Shown piece by piece: positions 24,098-36,295 of a DNA stretch of 64,000 nt; within the stretch, counting starts at the first letter, position 1, and each line of letters begins with the position of its first letter. Both the position numbers and the translations under genes were made by a program. A model generated the notes under the pieces. It was not told the origin of the DNA, ran no database searches, and was given only the letters and a program-made list of their open reading frames with translations. The stretch comes from Orientallactaga sibirica. Taxonomy: Eukaryota > Chordata > Mammalia > Rodentia > Dipodidae. The stretch is taken from positions 5,110,001 to 5,174,000 of the forward strand of contig JAEOAD010000982.1 of NCBI GenBank assembly GCA_036365145.1. Reading direction: 5' to 3'.

Positions 24098-24446
24098 TGT
24101 TAGTCAGCCTTCCATCAGTATAAGATACCTGAGATCATGAACTTATAAAGAGAAATTTTTTACATAGGCCTAAAATGGTGAGTTCCCACACATTGAGGAG
24201 TTGGTCCCATCACATCATGGTGGGAGAACATGGAGGAACAAAACCCACTTACTTCATGAGCCATGGAACGTGAGAGGAAGAGACTGGGATTCCAATATCA
24301 CCTTCAGGACACTCCTCAATGACGTCTTCCCAGTAAATCCCACCTCTTAAAGATTGTACCATGTGCCAATAGTTTGCCCTTCCCTGATGACCCAGTCTTT
24401 CTCATATGGGCCTTTGGGGGACATTCAAGATCTAAACTACAGCAAT
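24098..24446 (-). repeat. MaLR-type LTR, degraded
   Basis: Read on the minus strand it begins TGCTGTAGTTTAGATCTTGAATGTCC, has TGGGTCATCAGGGAAGGGC in the middle and ends near CTGACTAACAC. This is the general outline of mammalian MaLR LTRs. It has no coding content. Confidence 0.65.
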
Positions 24447-25046
24447 AGGTCACAGAATTACTTTTGATCCTCTCCATGTAAGAAAGTCAGGGAAGGATAG
24501 AACATATATATTTAGTTCACATGGGAAGACAAATTCAGAATAAAAAATGAAAATGCATAAAAGGGGAAGAGATAGATTGGTTTTTAGAAAATGTGTTAGT
24601 ATTATTCAATTCACGTAGGAAATAACAAGAAATTTGAGAGCAATAATCCAGGAACTGTATGCAGAAAACATTATATATACACATATAATTGATATATGAT
24701 AGTAAATTATTTTTAATTTTGTAAATTAAACTTATCAAATTAAAATATTTTAAATTTATTCAATTAAAAATTAATTTTTACTGCAGTGTGAAAGAATGGA
24801 GAAAATGCCATCCTATTTCCCTATATTTTCTTATCTTTTCACTTATACTCTTTTTGTTTGATTTTGCAAGTGTGTTTGGGTTGTGTGTGACATGATGTGG
24901 TTTGTGATGTGATGTTTATCACTTAAAAACCTCTTGTATGTTCTATTCTATTGAAAACTTGTTTTTATTCTAATTGAATTTACATTCTACCTGTGACACA
25001 ACTATATTATATTATATTATATTATATTATATTATATTATATTATT
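24447..25046. other. Intergenic, AT-rich, ending in (TATTA)n
   Basis: No repeat recognised until a perfect pentanucleotide (TATTA)n run at about 25005-25046, which directly abuts the A-rich tail of a minus-strand DIP element. Confidence 0.7.
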
Positions 25047-25247
25047 CATTTATTTGCAAGCAGAGACAGACAGAAGAAAGGCAGACAGAGAGAATGGACA
25101 TGCCAGGGCCTCCAGCAACTGCAAATGAACTATAGTCATGTGTGCCACTTTATGCATCTGGCTTTATGCAGGTACTGGAAAATCAAACCTGGGTTGTTAG
25201 TCTTTGCAGGCAAGTGCATTAACTGTTGAGCTAATTCTACATCCCCA
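25047..25247 (-). repeat. DIP SINE
   Basis: TTATTTGCAAGCAGAGACAG, ATGCCAGGGCCTCCAGCAACTG, TGCATCTGGCTTTATGCAGG and CTTTGCAGGCAAGTGCATTAAC are reverse DIP landmarks from tail to head. Confidence 0.93.
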
Positions 25248-25799
25248 CAATTTTATTGTTTTAATACCAATTTCTCTGCTCAACTTACTACCCAATTCTC
25301 ACCAGTAAGTTGCCCTGCTCCAGTAAATAATCCCTCACTCATGCTCACACAAGCAACCTTAATTAAACTCACTGAGCCACAAAACAAGAAATCAAAGTAG
25401 AAATAGGACTGGTTGGAAAGGATAAGTGGTTTAGCCAGAGGAGGATGGAAGAAGATAGAATCATAGAGTTAAACATGATCAAAATATGTTACTATATATA
25501 TTTATTAAAATTGTCAAAAACTAAAATTATGAAATAAAATGTTGAAAATATGAAATTATTAAATGTCAATTGCTACACTAATGGGAAATCCTTATAAATG
25601 AAATAAATATAGTCATGAACTTTCTGAACAGGACTCCAAAAGCACAGGGAATAGCCCCAAGAATGAACATCGGGGCCATGTGAAATTTAAAAGATTCTTC
25701 ACAGCAAAGAAAACTTTTAGCAAAACATATAACTTCAGAATTGGAGAAAATCATTGCTAGCTACCCTACATATAGACAGAGGCCTAATATGTAGAATTT

Positions 25800-25930
25800 A
25801 TAAAGTACTACTTAATATTTAGAGACAGTCTCACACAGCTGCCCTGGCTAGCTTTGAACTTGATATCTTCCTGCCTCAACCTCCACAGTAGCTTGGGGAA
25901 CAGCCCTGTCTCATCAGGCCCAGCTTGACT
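25800..25930 (-). repeat. Old 7SL monomer (PB1-like)
   Basis: GAGACAGTCTCACACAGCTGCC, TTGAACTTGATATCTTCCTGCC and CTCATCAGGCCCAGCTTG follow reverse 7SL SINE order, but are strongly diverged. 25248-25799 has nothing I recognise. Confidence 0.55.
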
Positions 25931-25999
25931 ATCATATCTTATACCATCACATCAATTAATTTAGAAATACACTATAAATTATTTGCATGTAAACAAATT

Positions 26000-26300
26000 A
26001 TTTATTATTTAGTACTGATCCTGAAAAAAACTTGTCATTAACAACCTCCTTACATATAGACAATATACCATGATATAATGCCCTCTCACCACCCTGACTT
26101 CCCCCTTCCCTTTTACCCCTCCATTGAATCCCTTCTAGATTAACTGACACTCTTAAGCTTAAGGACAACATTAACAGTAATATTTATAATAGACATTTGA
26201 TACAGTTTTTTCAACAATCATTTATTTCTATACAAATGTAGCAATGAAATATATTGAGAACATGTGACATTTGACTTTTTGAGCCTGGGTTACCTCACAT
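26000..26300 (-). repeat. L1 3'-end fragment, minus strand
   Basis: ACCATGATATAATGCCCTCTC, CCACCCTGACTTCCCC and CCTCCATTGAATCCCTTCTAG parallel the minus-strand L1 3' UTRs at 26760 and 44940. TTTGAGCCTGGGTTACCTCAC is a familiar L1 phrase. Confidence 0.65.
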
Positions 26301-26302
26301 AG

Positions 26303-26680
26303 TGCTGAGAAGGGACGGAGGAGTGTCCAGCACTGAAACATCTCTGTCACACCCTCCAAGGCTCAGGGTCCATGGCAGAAGAGGGGGAGGAAAGAATGTA
26401 AGAGCCAAAGGAAGGGTACGACTCCTTACCATGCAACTGTCCAGACAGAATTTGGCCTCGATATCCATGACCTCACAGTGCCTAGCAATACCTTTACAAG
26501 ACCCTCATAATAGGAGAAAAAGATGATGACATCAAATTAAAAGAGAGACTAATGGAGAGAGGGAGGGGATATGATGGAGAGCAGAGTTCTGAAGGGGAAT
26601 GGTGGGAGGGGATGGAAATATCATGTGTTTTTGTATGTAAGGATAGAAGTTGTCAATAAAAAAATTTAAAAATTTTAAAA
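26303..26680 (+). repeat. L1 3' end, plus strand (left arm of an inverted pair)
   Basis: GAGTGTCCAGCACTGAAACATC, CACACCCTCCAAGGCTCAGG, GAATGTAAGAGCCAAAGGAAG and GATGATGACATCAAATTAAAAG run in L1 3' UTR order and end TTGTCAATAAAAAAATTT. The same order occurs at 48520-48860. Confidence 0.8.
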
Positions 26681-26689
26681 AGAAATATA

Positions 26690-27495
26690 TTCAGAAATAT
26701 TGCTTATAAATATCTTTATTTTTAACTTTTTCATGAAAGCTTCCATAAATGTAAACAAAATACCATGCTCATAATTCCCTCCCACAACCCTCACTTCCCC
26801 TTCTAAAAGTCCCCCTCCACTTAACTCCTTTTTCTCTCCAATTGTTAGAATTTCTTCTATTTTGATGTGATTTTTCCCTCCTATTATGCAGGTCTCATGT
26901 AGGTAGTGTCAACCACTGTCAGGTCGTGAATATCAAGGCCACTTTGTGTCTGGAAGACAGCATTGTAAGCACTTCTACCCTTCCTTTGGCTCTTACATCC
27001 TTTTCACCTCCTCTTCTACAACGGTCCCTGAGCCTTGGAGGGTGTGATGAAAATGTCTTACTTAGTGCTGAACATTCCACTGTCACTTCTTCTCAGCACT
27101 ACAGTGTGTTTTGAGTCACCCCAGTGGTTACCTCCATCTGAAAAGAGAAGCTTCTCTAACCCAAAATAAGAGTAACATTAATTTATGGGCATAAGCATGT
27201 GTTTAGAGTTTGGTGGGCATAATGTAGGCATTTAGCCAGAAAATAGGAACAATTTCCCAACCCTCCTAGAGTTTATGACCTTCTCTGCCATAGGCTTTTG
27301 ACTAGGTTTTCAGCACAGGTATGAATTCCCTCTGGTGGGGCAAACATCCAGTCTAATCAGAGAGCAGCTGGTTTCCCCCATAACAGACATGCAGTCATTA
27401 GACCATTTGGCACATTTGGCTTGACTGACCAGCTGTAAGGCTTACAGGGCTGCTGCTGCTTAAGGCCTTTGATGACTTTTCTCCGCCAAATGGCT
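26690..27495 (-). repeat. L1 3' end, minus strand (right arm of an inverted pair)
   Basis: The reverse complement contains the same landmarks as 26303-26680 and extends further 5' (GCAGCTGGTTTCCCCCATAAC, GGTTTTCAGCACAGGTATG), matching 48240-48430 of the plus-strand copy. The 3' ends of the two copies face each other across about 20 bp. Confidence 0.8.
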
Positions 27496-27504
27496 GTGTG
27501 CTAC

Positions 27505-27612
27505 ATAGCACTTTCAAGCTCAGGGTTCATTGCAGAAGAGGGGGCGGAAAGAATGTAAGAGCCAAAGGAAGGATACAACTCCTTACAATGAAACTGTCCA
27601 GACAGAAATTAT
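27505..27612 (+). repeat. L1 3'-UTR fragment, plus strand
   Basis: TCAAGCTCAGGGTTCATTGC, GAATGTAAGAGCCAAAGGAAG and CAATGAAACTGTCCAGACAG repeat about 100 bp of 26355-26455 after the minus-strand copy ends. Confidence 0.75.
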
Positions 27613-27937
27613 GATTTTTATAATGTATCTGACTTAGAAGATATTCAGTGCTCTGAAGCATAGGATTAAATCAAACCTACTATTTTCACCATATTCATTT
27701 TATCTCAGCTTGAAAGATTTAGCAACACCAAACGTGCCAAAGACTAGGTTTACAAATTCACTACCTGATTGTGTTCTTGAGTAATCAGTAAATGTGAATG
27801 GTACAAATATTTTCAACATCCCGTGTGGAGAATTGTTCTAAACAAATCCAAAGACTATCAAAATGCAGCAATTGCTGTATATGCTTTAAAGTTTCCCAAA
27901 CCTACTCAGACACTAAAAATGTAGGAATAACAATTTT

Positions 27938-27953
27938 AAAAATATTTTCTTTA

Positions 27954-27984
<31 letters not shown>

Positions 27985-28136
27985 ATGGGCACACCAGGGC
28001 TTCCTGCCACTGCAAACAACTCCAGATGTATGTGCCACTTCGTGCATCTGGCTTTACATGGGTACTGGGTCATTGAAACTGGTTCATTAGGTTTAACGGC
28101 AAGTGCTTTACCCACTGAGCAATCTCTGCAGCCCAG
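27938..28136 (-). repeat. DIP SINE
   Basis: (GA)n tail side, AATGGGCACACCAGGGCTTCC, GTGCATCTGGCTTTACATGGG and CACTGAGCAATCTCTGCAGCCC are the reverse DIP landmarks. Confidence 0.94.
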
Positions 28137-28309
28137 GAATGACATTTTTAATACCTGTAAAATACCAAAATGATGACAATCTCTCTCCTTCTATCTGGGC
28201 AAGGGAGGGAAGAACAAAAAAAACATATTTGTAAAAGAGTCAAAAGGCTATCCACATTTATTAATATACTCATTGGTTGTATAACTGAGTATTGCAGCAA
28301 AGATGATGT

Positions 28310-28640
28310 GTTAGTTGCTTTCTTGTTACTGTGACCAAATATCTAATAAGATGAAGTTTAAGGGAGGAGCAACCTATTTCATGTCATGGCTTAGGAAAAG
28401 ATCTATTCCATCAAGGTGGGGAGGACATGATTTCAGGAGTGTGAGGTGACTGGTCACATTATATCACAGTAAGGAAGCAGAAAACAAACCTGAGGTGGTG
28501 TTGGACTATAAAACCTCAAGGCCTACCCACAGCAATCCACTTCTTCCAGCAAGGATCAACCTCCTTAAAAAGGTCCACACCCTTCTCAGTGCCACCAGCT
28601 AAAGACTAAGTGTACAAACATTTGAGACTATTGAAGACAT
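28310..28640. repeat. Interspersed repeat, family not assigned
   Basis: GTTAGTTGCTTTCTTGTTACTGTGACC, GGTGACTGGTCACATTATATCAC and GTAAGGAAGCAGAAA match a rodent repeat phrase that I know but cannot name with confidence. Similar pieces occur near 36296 and 49220. Confidence 0.5.
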
Positions 28641-30236
28641 TTCACAGTCAAAGGGATGGGACCAACACACAATTAGTTCATACAGTAAAGTTCATAATTA
28701 ATAACAAAATTGCATTTGGAAACATCACACAATCAAGATTCTGGCTGAATCAGCCAGGTGTAACTGCAAAAGCAAAAACAAGGCAATACACACAGAAAAA
28801 TACTTCCAACATAACAGTAAGTCATTGACATTCAACTTGTTCTCCATATATGCCCAGATTATTTAGTATTTAGTATTATTGAGTGGAAGAGACACTTGCA
28901 TGTATAATATTCTATGCATATATTTTAGTGTTGCATGCATATATACAAATAATTACATACATGTATAATATCAATATATTGTATCTTCTGCTTATACATG
29001 TACTTTGAGCCTAGATACATAGTATTTAACACACATGGTATTTTTATATTTTAAGGATATATGTATAGTATTTCTTGCATACATTTATACATGGTATTTC
29101 TTTTTCTTTGCCATTTATTTGTATTATGTTTTGAGACAAAATCTCACTATATAGGCCAGTCTGGTCATGAACTCATGATCTTCTGGCTTTAGCCTCCTGA
29201 GCACTTGAATTGTAGGCATGTGCTACCATGCCTGGCTATGCAAATGCAAAGCATTTGATGCATATATACATGATATTTCACATAAAGAAAGCTATTTTCA
29301 CACACTTATATATATGTTGACTTGTAACAGGTCATGTAAAAGTTAACCTTTTGTAGCTTGAGTTTATGGTAGAGCAGGTCAGTGGAAGGTTTTGGTTGGC
29401 TACGAGAAAGATAGAGTTAGATGACACAGGCTAATTTTTAAAGGCTACCATTCATTAGCTACCTGACATTGGGAAGCTGACTTAATCTGTGCTTTGCTTT
29501 CTTTAGCTTTAACATGTTTCCAGAAGTGGGCAAAGTAATACAATAAAATATTTCCTACTGTACAGTAAAAGAGTCTTACATAAATGTCACCCAAAGAGGG
29601 AAATGCTATTGGTAGGCTTTATAATAAACTATATAACGAACTGGTTTTGCAATCAACCCAGTGTAATATAGAGGTGAGGTTGACCACTCAACAAAGGAAT
29701 GCAGAGTGTTTTTCATTATTCACAATGCAGCCAATTGCATTTGATTGGCTGTTGTTTGAGATTGAGGAAGGAGATATCTGAGGTCAAGAGGCCAAGTCAG
29801 CATCAGCTTTGGATTGTGTGATAGCCTGGCACTGTTAATATAATGACAGATCAATTCTAATTGGCTATCTTTGACTGCCCTTAAATCATTCCCAGCTGCC
29901 CCTTGGAAGTTATTTCAAAAGGTCAGGAAAAGAGAAGTCATTTTTACTAATATTCTACAACATCCTAAACTATATTTGACTGCCTTTACGTTTTACCAGT
30001 ATTTCCAGATAAATTCTGCATTGCACTGAAATTGAACAAAAAGATGACCACTTTATCTACACATGTACATATTTGCTTTCACATACATTCCTGTAGCTAC
30101 ATTTAATATAAAATTTAATTACAGCAAAAAGATGGGAGAGGGGATAAACTTTGGTTCACTCTTTGGCAATTAAAATGTGATGTATGAACACAACTTTCTT
30201 TGCTTCTCAGCTCTGTTTGAAAGTAGGATGAAAGTA

Positions 30237-30287
<51 letters not shown>

Positions 30288-31045
30288 ATCAGTTCATATC
30301 TCCTCAAGGTCAGAAGGAGCTCTTTGTAGTATTGGCCACTGGGCGCATATTAGAATCAGCTGGGGACACTTTTAAGCAACATTGGCTGCACACTTCACTC
30401 CTGACTTGATGGGGCTCGGTGAAGCTTGTCTTTTTTAAAGCTCTACTGGGGATTCTCCTAGGCTGCCAGTTTTGAGAGCCTCTGACCCAAGGTCTGGTCC
30501 ATGCTAATAATCAGAGCTGATTGTTCAAAACTCACTTGAAACATTGCACATTTATGAAACCTGATTCTGTTTTGTACTTTGAGCAGTGTTTTATCTTTGC
30601 AGATAAAAATGAATTTTGTTGTTCTTTTTAAAATTTCTTTAAATCCACCCAACAACACAACTAATATTCTTAGTGAAATGATTTTTCAAATTATAGATGT
30701 TACCTGAATCATAAATTTTGTCTCTTCAGACAGCATATCATTCGTAAAAGAAATGAAAGATGGCAGCAAATTCTATGGAGTCAATCCTTACTATTACATT
30801 AAAGTTTACACCAGTGTAAAGAAAATTATATTGAGACTTAAGGGCATGCACAAATTAGGCAATATTTCCTTAAAACTAATTTATTTAATGTGCTAATTTT
30901 AGGAGAGTGGAAAACAACAGAGTACTAATAGTCTCAGAAAACATTCAAGAATGCCAGAGAACATTCAAGAACTCCTCTACGAGGAAATTTCATTCCTGTA
31001 ATTGTATCACTAACACTTTAATCTCTTCTTTATTTTTTAAATGTT
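28641..31045. other. Intergenic; old 7SL monomer at 29098-29240 and (TA)n at 30239-30285
   Basis: Mostly unique-looking AT-rich sequence. 29098-29240 is a reverse 7SL-like monomer (TTTGAGACAAAATCTCACTA, GAATTGTAGGCATGTGCTACC). 30239-30285 is a perfect (TA)n run able to form a hairpin. No coding signal. Confidence 0.6.
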
Positions 31046-31048
31046 TTT

Positions 31049-31087
<39 letters not shown>

Positions 31088-31248
31088 TAAGACAGACAAA
31101 TAACGAGGCAGATGGAAAAAAAAAAAAGAAATGGGCATGCCAGGACCTCTATCCACTGCAAACAAACTCCTGACACATGTGCCACCTTGTGCATCTGGCT
31201 TATGTAGTGCCTCAATTGCCTCAACTGCCAAGCCTTCTCTCCAGCCCC
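31049..31248 (-). repeat. DIP SINE with (TTTA)n tail
   Basis: The (TTTA)n run at 31049-31088 is the reversed tail. AATGGGCATGCCAGGACCTC, GTGCATCTGGCTTATGTAG and CTTCTCTCCAGCCCC follow. Confidence 0.93.
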
Positions 31249-31771
31249 ACATCTCTTCTTCTTGATAGCTAGTGTAACTATCAGTGAACTATTTAAGTAA
31301 GTATTTAAGTATCATTTCAGATGTTCATCTGCTTGAAACACATTGGTTTTCTCTCATGATAAAATTATAAGGAATTAAATGCAGCACCAACATATTCACA
31401 TGAACGCATGCATAGAAAAACTAGTGAAGTCTGAATAAGGAAGAGAGTGGTGTGACTCTTTCTTCCCTGCTTGTGATAATGGACTCTGGTAGAAGGGGTC
31501 GTCATTGCAGGATCTAGATAAGAGTATTGCACCCTGCAATGGCATGATCGTCTACCATCTTCTCAATATAAGAAAAAGACTGTTAAACAGGAGTGACGAA
31601 CTGTGGAGGGATTATATTTGTTTGTGGAAGTAGTAATGTGCTGAAATTAAAGGTACATATCATTCTTTGCCCCAATTGCTTCATACACAGACAAGTTCTT
31701 GCAAACATTTCTCATAATGTGTTCCCCATTTCAAACTTAACTGAGTATCCAAGTGAGTTCTCTACTTCTTT

Positions 31772-31921
31772 TAAAAAAATATTTTATTTAATGATTAAAT
31801 GATTTGAGGGAGGCATGCACATCCCTTGTACATCTGGCTTTATGGGGGTACTGGGCAATAGAACCCGGGTCCTTAGGCTTCACAGGCAAGTGCCTTCAGA
31901 GCTGAGCCATCTCTCCAGCCC
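31772..31921 (-). repeat. DIP SINE, internally shortened
   Basis: CTTGTACATCTGGCTTTATGG, GAACCCGGGTCCTTAGGC and GAGCCATCTCTCCAGCCC are present. The usual GGCCTCTAGCCACTGCAAACAAAC block is missing. Confidence 0.9.
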
Positions 31922-32084
31922 AGCTGTCTTCTTCTTAATGAACCAAAAGCAGTAGTCTTCATTGTTTATACTCTCGGTGTCGTGTTATGTCTTATGCCCA
32001 TCACCTATATTATTCTTTTTATGACTTGCTTACCAAATTCCTCTTACTGTGCTCTCTATAGATTAGAATCTTGTATGTATTCAT

Positions 32085-32362
32085 GAGTGCAGACACACAT
32101 GTGTTTACAGGTAAGCACTTGTGGTGTGTGCATGAGTGTAGAGGCAAGAGGACAACCTCTGCTGTCATCCTCAGGAACATTGTCCACCTCCTTTGAGTCA
32201 AGATCTCTCAGTGGCTGGTGCTCACCAATTAGGCTAGACTGGCTGGTCAGAGATCCTACTATTTCTACTTCCCTGACACTGGGATTACAGGTGCATGCCA
32301 CCATGCCTGCCATGTTATGTCAGGTACTCAATGCTTTACCAACTAGCTTAGCTATCTAGCCC
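32085..32362 (-). repeat. B4-type composite SINE
   Basis: GTGTAGAGGCAAGAGGACAACC, GAGTCAAGATCTCTCAGTGGC, ACCAATTAGGCTAGACTGGC and GGATTACAGGTGCATGCCACC, with the tRNA-like head region AATGCTTTACCAACTAGC at the right. Confidence 0.85.
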
Positions 32363-32658
32363 CACGATTAGAATCTTTTATCATGCAGATCATGCATAAA
32401 CCATTCACTTTCCTCATCTTATTCTGAAACATATTCCATCACACTCAGAGCTTGAATGTCATAGTGTTGATGCAAATATTAACTGAAGCACTTTTTTCTT
32501 ATGAGATGCATTAAATTGTTCTAGGCAGTATAACCCCTCTGTCATCTACCTTGGTTATCTGTACATGCACACATGCAACAGGTATGCATCTTAGAATTTT
32601 GACATATTTCACATAGCTAAAACAAATCTTCTGCAGAAACTGGAAAGTGACGCAATCA

Positions 32659-32693
<35 letters not shown>

Positions 32694-33318
32694 TGTTCCT
32701 CAATTTGTCATTTTCTCAAGACTCGTTCCTGAGAAAATATTTCACCAAATAATACTAAAAGTATTCAGAGGACTTTAAGTTCCCTTCATGGCATTTCACC
32801 CAGCCTGTAAATCTCTCAATGTTTCACCAGAAGTAAAAGAATGGGGCAGAAGTTGACTTTTTCTTGCAACATGCAAACCGGTATCTGGGTCAGGATCTAC
32901 AGCCCTTCAGAATAAATTTGCAACCTTGCTATGCCTCAGGCAGCTGGCTTCATGCTCAGGCTGGCAGAACAGTAGTGGCAGTATCTTTACATGTGGCCTC
33001 ATCTAGGAAGTAATCTGTTATCCTCATTAGGAATGAAGAATGAAATCACTACTCTGTGACACTTCCTCTTCAAAACCAGTGACAGAACAGTGAGGGGCCT
33101 GTGCCATCATTTTTACTTACTCCTCCTTTGAAAACCGGAGGGATCATGTCTTCTGCAAATAAAGTCAGGAACCTCTAGCCACTGGTAGACAGTAGCAAGG
33201 GTCATTAAACAATATTTACATTAAAACTGAATGTGACTTACACCTGTGTTTGCACTTGGAAATTAAGTGGTACTGATAACATTTTCGTTGTATTGATTTA
33301 AGATTTACATGAGTTAAA
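32363..33318. other. Intergenic; (TG)n at 32655-32697, otherwise nothing recognised
   Basis: One TG microsatellite. The rest is unique-looking without a coding signal. Confidence 0.5.
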
Positions 33319-33840
33319 AAGATGAGGCTAGGGAGAAGGCTTGCCTGTTTGCAATGCCTGCTGGCCAGGCCAGGGGGCAATTCGTCAGCTACCCACATAA
33401 AGCTGGATGGGCATTCATTTACATCAGCAAGAGACCCTGCCATTATGCTTACACACACCCAAACATACACACACATGCTCACACAAATAAGTAACTTTTT
33501 TAATAAGCCATTTTAGAGGATGAGGAGATGGCTCAATGACTAAGGTGTTTACCACACATGCATGAGGACTTGAGTTCATTCCCCAGCACCCCATAGAAGC
33601 TGAGTATGGTGGCATGCACCTGAAATTCCAGCACTGGAGAGACGCAGACAAGAGGGTTCCTATAGCTTGCTATCTAGCTAATCTAGCTTACTGACTCTGT
33701 CTCAATAATAATGTGAAGCAATTGAGGAAGAAACCCAACATTGATCTGAGATGTCAACATGCACATGCACCCACACACCTGTGCCCGCATAAGATGGGAC
33801 ATCTATACATATACCACACACACATGCAAAAAAAAATTAA
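33319..33840 (+). repeat. Two adjacent tRNA-type SINEs (second is B4-type)
   Basis: 33319-33510 resembles a degraded B2/DIP element (GAGGCTAGGGAGAAGGCTTGC, CATAAAGCTGGATGG, ACACACAAATAAGTAAC). 33518-33840 is a clearer B4 (GAGGAGATGGCTCAATGACTAAGG, TGAGTTCATTCCCCAGCACCC, GTATGGTGGCATGCACCTG, ACTGACTCTGTCTC). Confidence 0.8.
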
Positions 33841-33984
33841 ATGTATGAGCTACAAGTGGTGGCATGCCACCTACACTCCAGTTATCCAGCAATCTGTGAA
33901 GAATTTGAGCACCAAAATTTGCCCGAGAATCATTGTGAGACCTTGTCTCCAAAAGAGCACTTTACTACACTTAGGAGTTCTTTT

Positions 33985-34195
33985 TTTAAAAAAAAATATT
34001 TGTAAAGAGAGGGAGGCAGAGAAGACAAACATAGAGAGAGAAAGGTCGCACCAGGGTCTCTAGCCACTGCAAACAGACTCCAGATGTATGTGCCACTTTG
34101 TGTATCTGGCTTTATGTGGTACTGGGGAATTGAACCAGGGCCCTTACGCTTTGCAGGTAAATACCTTAACCACTGAGCCATCTCTCCAGCCCCAT
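33985..34195 (-). repeat. DIP SINE
   Basis: AAAATATTTGTAAAGAGAGGG, GCACCAGGGTCTCTAGCCAC, GTGTATCTGGCTTTATGTGG and CACTGAGCCATCTCTCCAGCCCC. Confidence 0.94.
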
Positions 34196-34419
34196 GTTTA
34201 GTAGACTGAAAATTTTCTATAATCACCGCCTCTATTTTTTCCAAAACATTTTCATCAATACTATACCCATGAAGCTTTCTCTCCCCATTGACCCCTCCTG
34301 ACAGCCCTAACATTTAACAACCTACTTCTGTCTCTATGGATTTCCCTAATGTGCACAAATTTAAATGCAGGCTGACAGCATGTGTCCTTCCCTGTCTACA
34401 TTAATAGGTGATATTTCTC

Positions 34420-34705
34420 CTTTATTGAGACAGAGTCTCATTATGTCACCTAGGTGGACCTCAAACTCATGAATCTCTTGCCTCAGCCTCCCAAATTCTG
34501 GGATAGCAGATATGCACCATCAAACCAATATTTTCACCAATTACATTTTTTATTTCTTGAGAACTTTATTGTATGAATATATTGCCTAATGGTCATATTC
34601 CCATTTGATTGTAGACTTATGTTCCCTCTCCCCTGCCGTGTTTCACCAAGGGCCCTCCTCAGTAAGGTTATCAGTATTCACTGCAGGGTCATGGCTGCAC
34701 CAGCC
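34420..34705 (-). repeat. Old 7SL monomer followed by an L1 3'-end fragment
   Basis: 34420-34530 has GAGACAGAGTCTCATTATGTC and CTTGCCTCAGCCTCCC. 34540-34705 (ATTGTATGAATATATTGCC, CACCAAGGGCCCTCCTCAG, CACTGCAGGGTCATGGCTG) parallels the reverse L1 3' UTR at 45040-45150. Confidence 0.65.
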
Positions 34706-34727
34706 AGGTTAAGAATGAATCCGCGGG

Positions 34728-35045
34728 AGCTGGAAAGATGGCCTCAGTGGGAAAAAATGATTGCTGTGCAAGTGTAAGGACCTGCATTCAGATCTCCTAA
34801 ACTCATGTAAAGCCAGATATGGTAGTACGTGTCTCATCCCAGCATTCCTATGATGAGATGAGAAGTGGAGAAGGAGTCTCCTGAAGCTCAAGGGCCAACT
34901 AACCTATTATATGCAGGGTGGAGGTGAAGACTGACATCTGAGATTGCCTTTTGACTACCCCAGACACACCATGGGTCATCTGCATGGCCATATTCACATG
35001 AACACAAAGACAGATAGACAGACACAGAGAGAAACAGAGAGAGAG
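34728..35045 (+). repeat. B4-type composite SINE
   Basis: GGGAGCTGGAAAGATGGCCTCAG, AAGGACCTGCATTCAGATC, AAAGCCAGATATGGTAGTACG, TTTTGACTACCCCAGACAC and a purine-rich tail. Confidence 0.8.
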
Positions 35046-35470
35046 AGATGAAAAGGCCATTAAAAATGCACCCTCAATGTTTGAAAAATCACTAAACATT
35101 GATTCAGGATCATAAAACAAATAATTTTAAGTGGTTTTTTTGTTTTGCAAGAAAAAAATCCCACGTTTTTAGAAAACTAAGAAAAGATCAAAAGCCACAA
35201 AAGAGTAGCCAGAAATGCCATCCTGTTAAGTGGAAGCTTTATTCTGGCCACTGAATAATGTTCACATACAACCCGTTTTCCCAGTAATTATACTGAACCT
35301 TTCTTTTTTGTTTGGCCTCACTGATGAAGCCTCACCATGAGGGCTACTGCATTTTACTTTGTTGTTCTGTCTTTACCTAATAAAATCATCATTTTCCACT
35401 TGATAATCTGGGCTCAAGTGATTTCCTGTAGCAGCCTATGTACTACAATCAGAATGAAAATTTAGGATAT
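35046..35470. other. Intergenic, nothing recognised
   Basis: No repeat or coding signal identified. Confidence 0.5.
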
Positions 35471-35640
35471 TGCTGGGCATGGTGGCGCATGCCTTTTATC
35501 CCAGCACTTGGGAGGCAGTGGGAGGAGGATCACCATGAGTTCAAGGCCACCCCGAGACTACATAGTTAATTCCATGTCAGCCTGGGCCAGAGTGAGACCG
35601 TACCTCAAAAAAAAAAAAAAAAAGAGAGAGAGAGAGAGAA
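35471..35640 (+). repeat. B1 (7SL) SINE
   Basis: GCTGGGCATGGTGGCGCATGC, CACCCCGAGACTACATAG and GAGTGAGACCGTACCTC with poly(A)-(GA)n tail. GAAAATTTAG stands on both sides. Confidence 0.94.
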
Positions 35641-36295
35641 AATTTAGTGTATTGAACATGTCACAAGATTCTGGATCCATTCTCTGAACCTTAATCTCTT
35701 GGTATGCATGTTCTCCCTCTCAATCCCTTCTTCTGCACCTGATATTTTAGCTAAATTGTCAACCCGTGGGTGGAATGTTGTCTACTATTGTGGAGTAAAT
35801 AGATAAGCATCAGTGATTTTATCAAGGAAAAAAGAGAGCCACGTTCTCCTTATGCTTGATGGAAGAACACTCTGGAGCTTCATTAGCAAATAATGTATGT
35901 CAAAGTAGGGAGTAGAAAACCCTCCAAAAATATATGCAGTAATGGAAAAGAGACATGAATGTATGCTTCTATCTAAAATTTTTTGGCTGCATCTAAGCTG
36001 GAAAAAGCAAGTTAAAATTGTAGACAATTGCTAAAAAAAAATGCTAGCAAAAGTATTAGGAGTTACAATTGTAAATAGGATTTAAAAAACAAAACTGTAA
36101 AATATTGTCAAATTTCAAAATAGTATCATTAAAATGAATTGTTGTCTTACAGACATTGATCAAACCTCAAATCCCATTAATACTCTTAGGAAGAGCTAAA
36201 TGTTTTGACTCTCCATTAGCACTATGGAAAACTTAATCTTTCTTTTTCTCTTTCTTCTTTCTTTCCTTCTTTTTCTTTCTTTCTCTTTCTTTCTG
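35641..36295. other. Intergenic; pyrimidine-rich run at 36236-36295
   Basis: Unique-looking, ending in a CTTT/CTTCT run. No coding signal. Confidence 0.5.
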
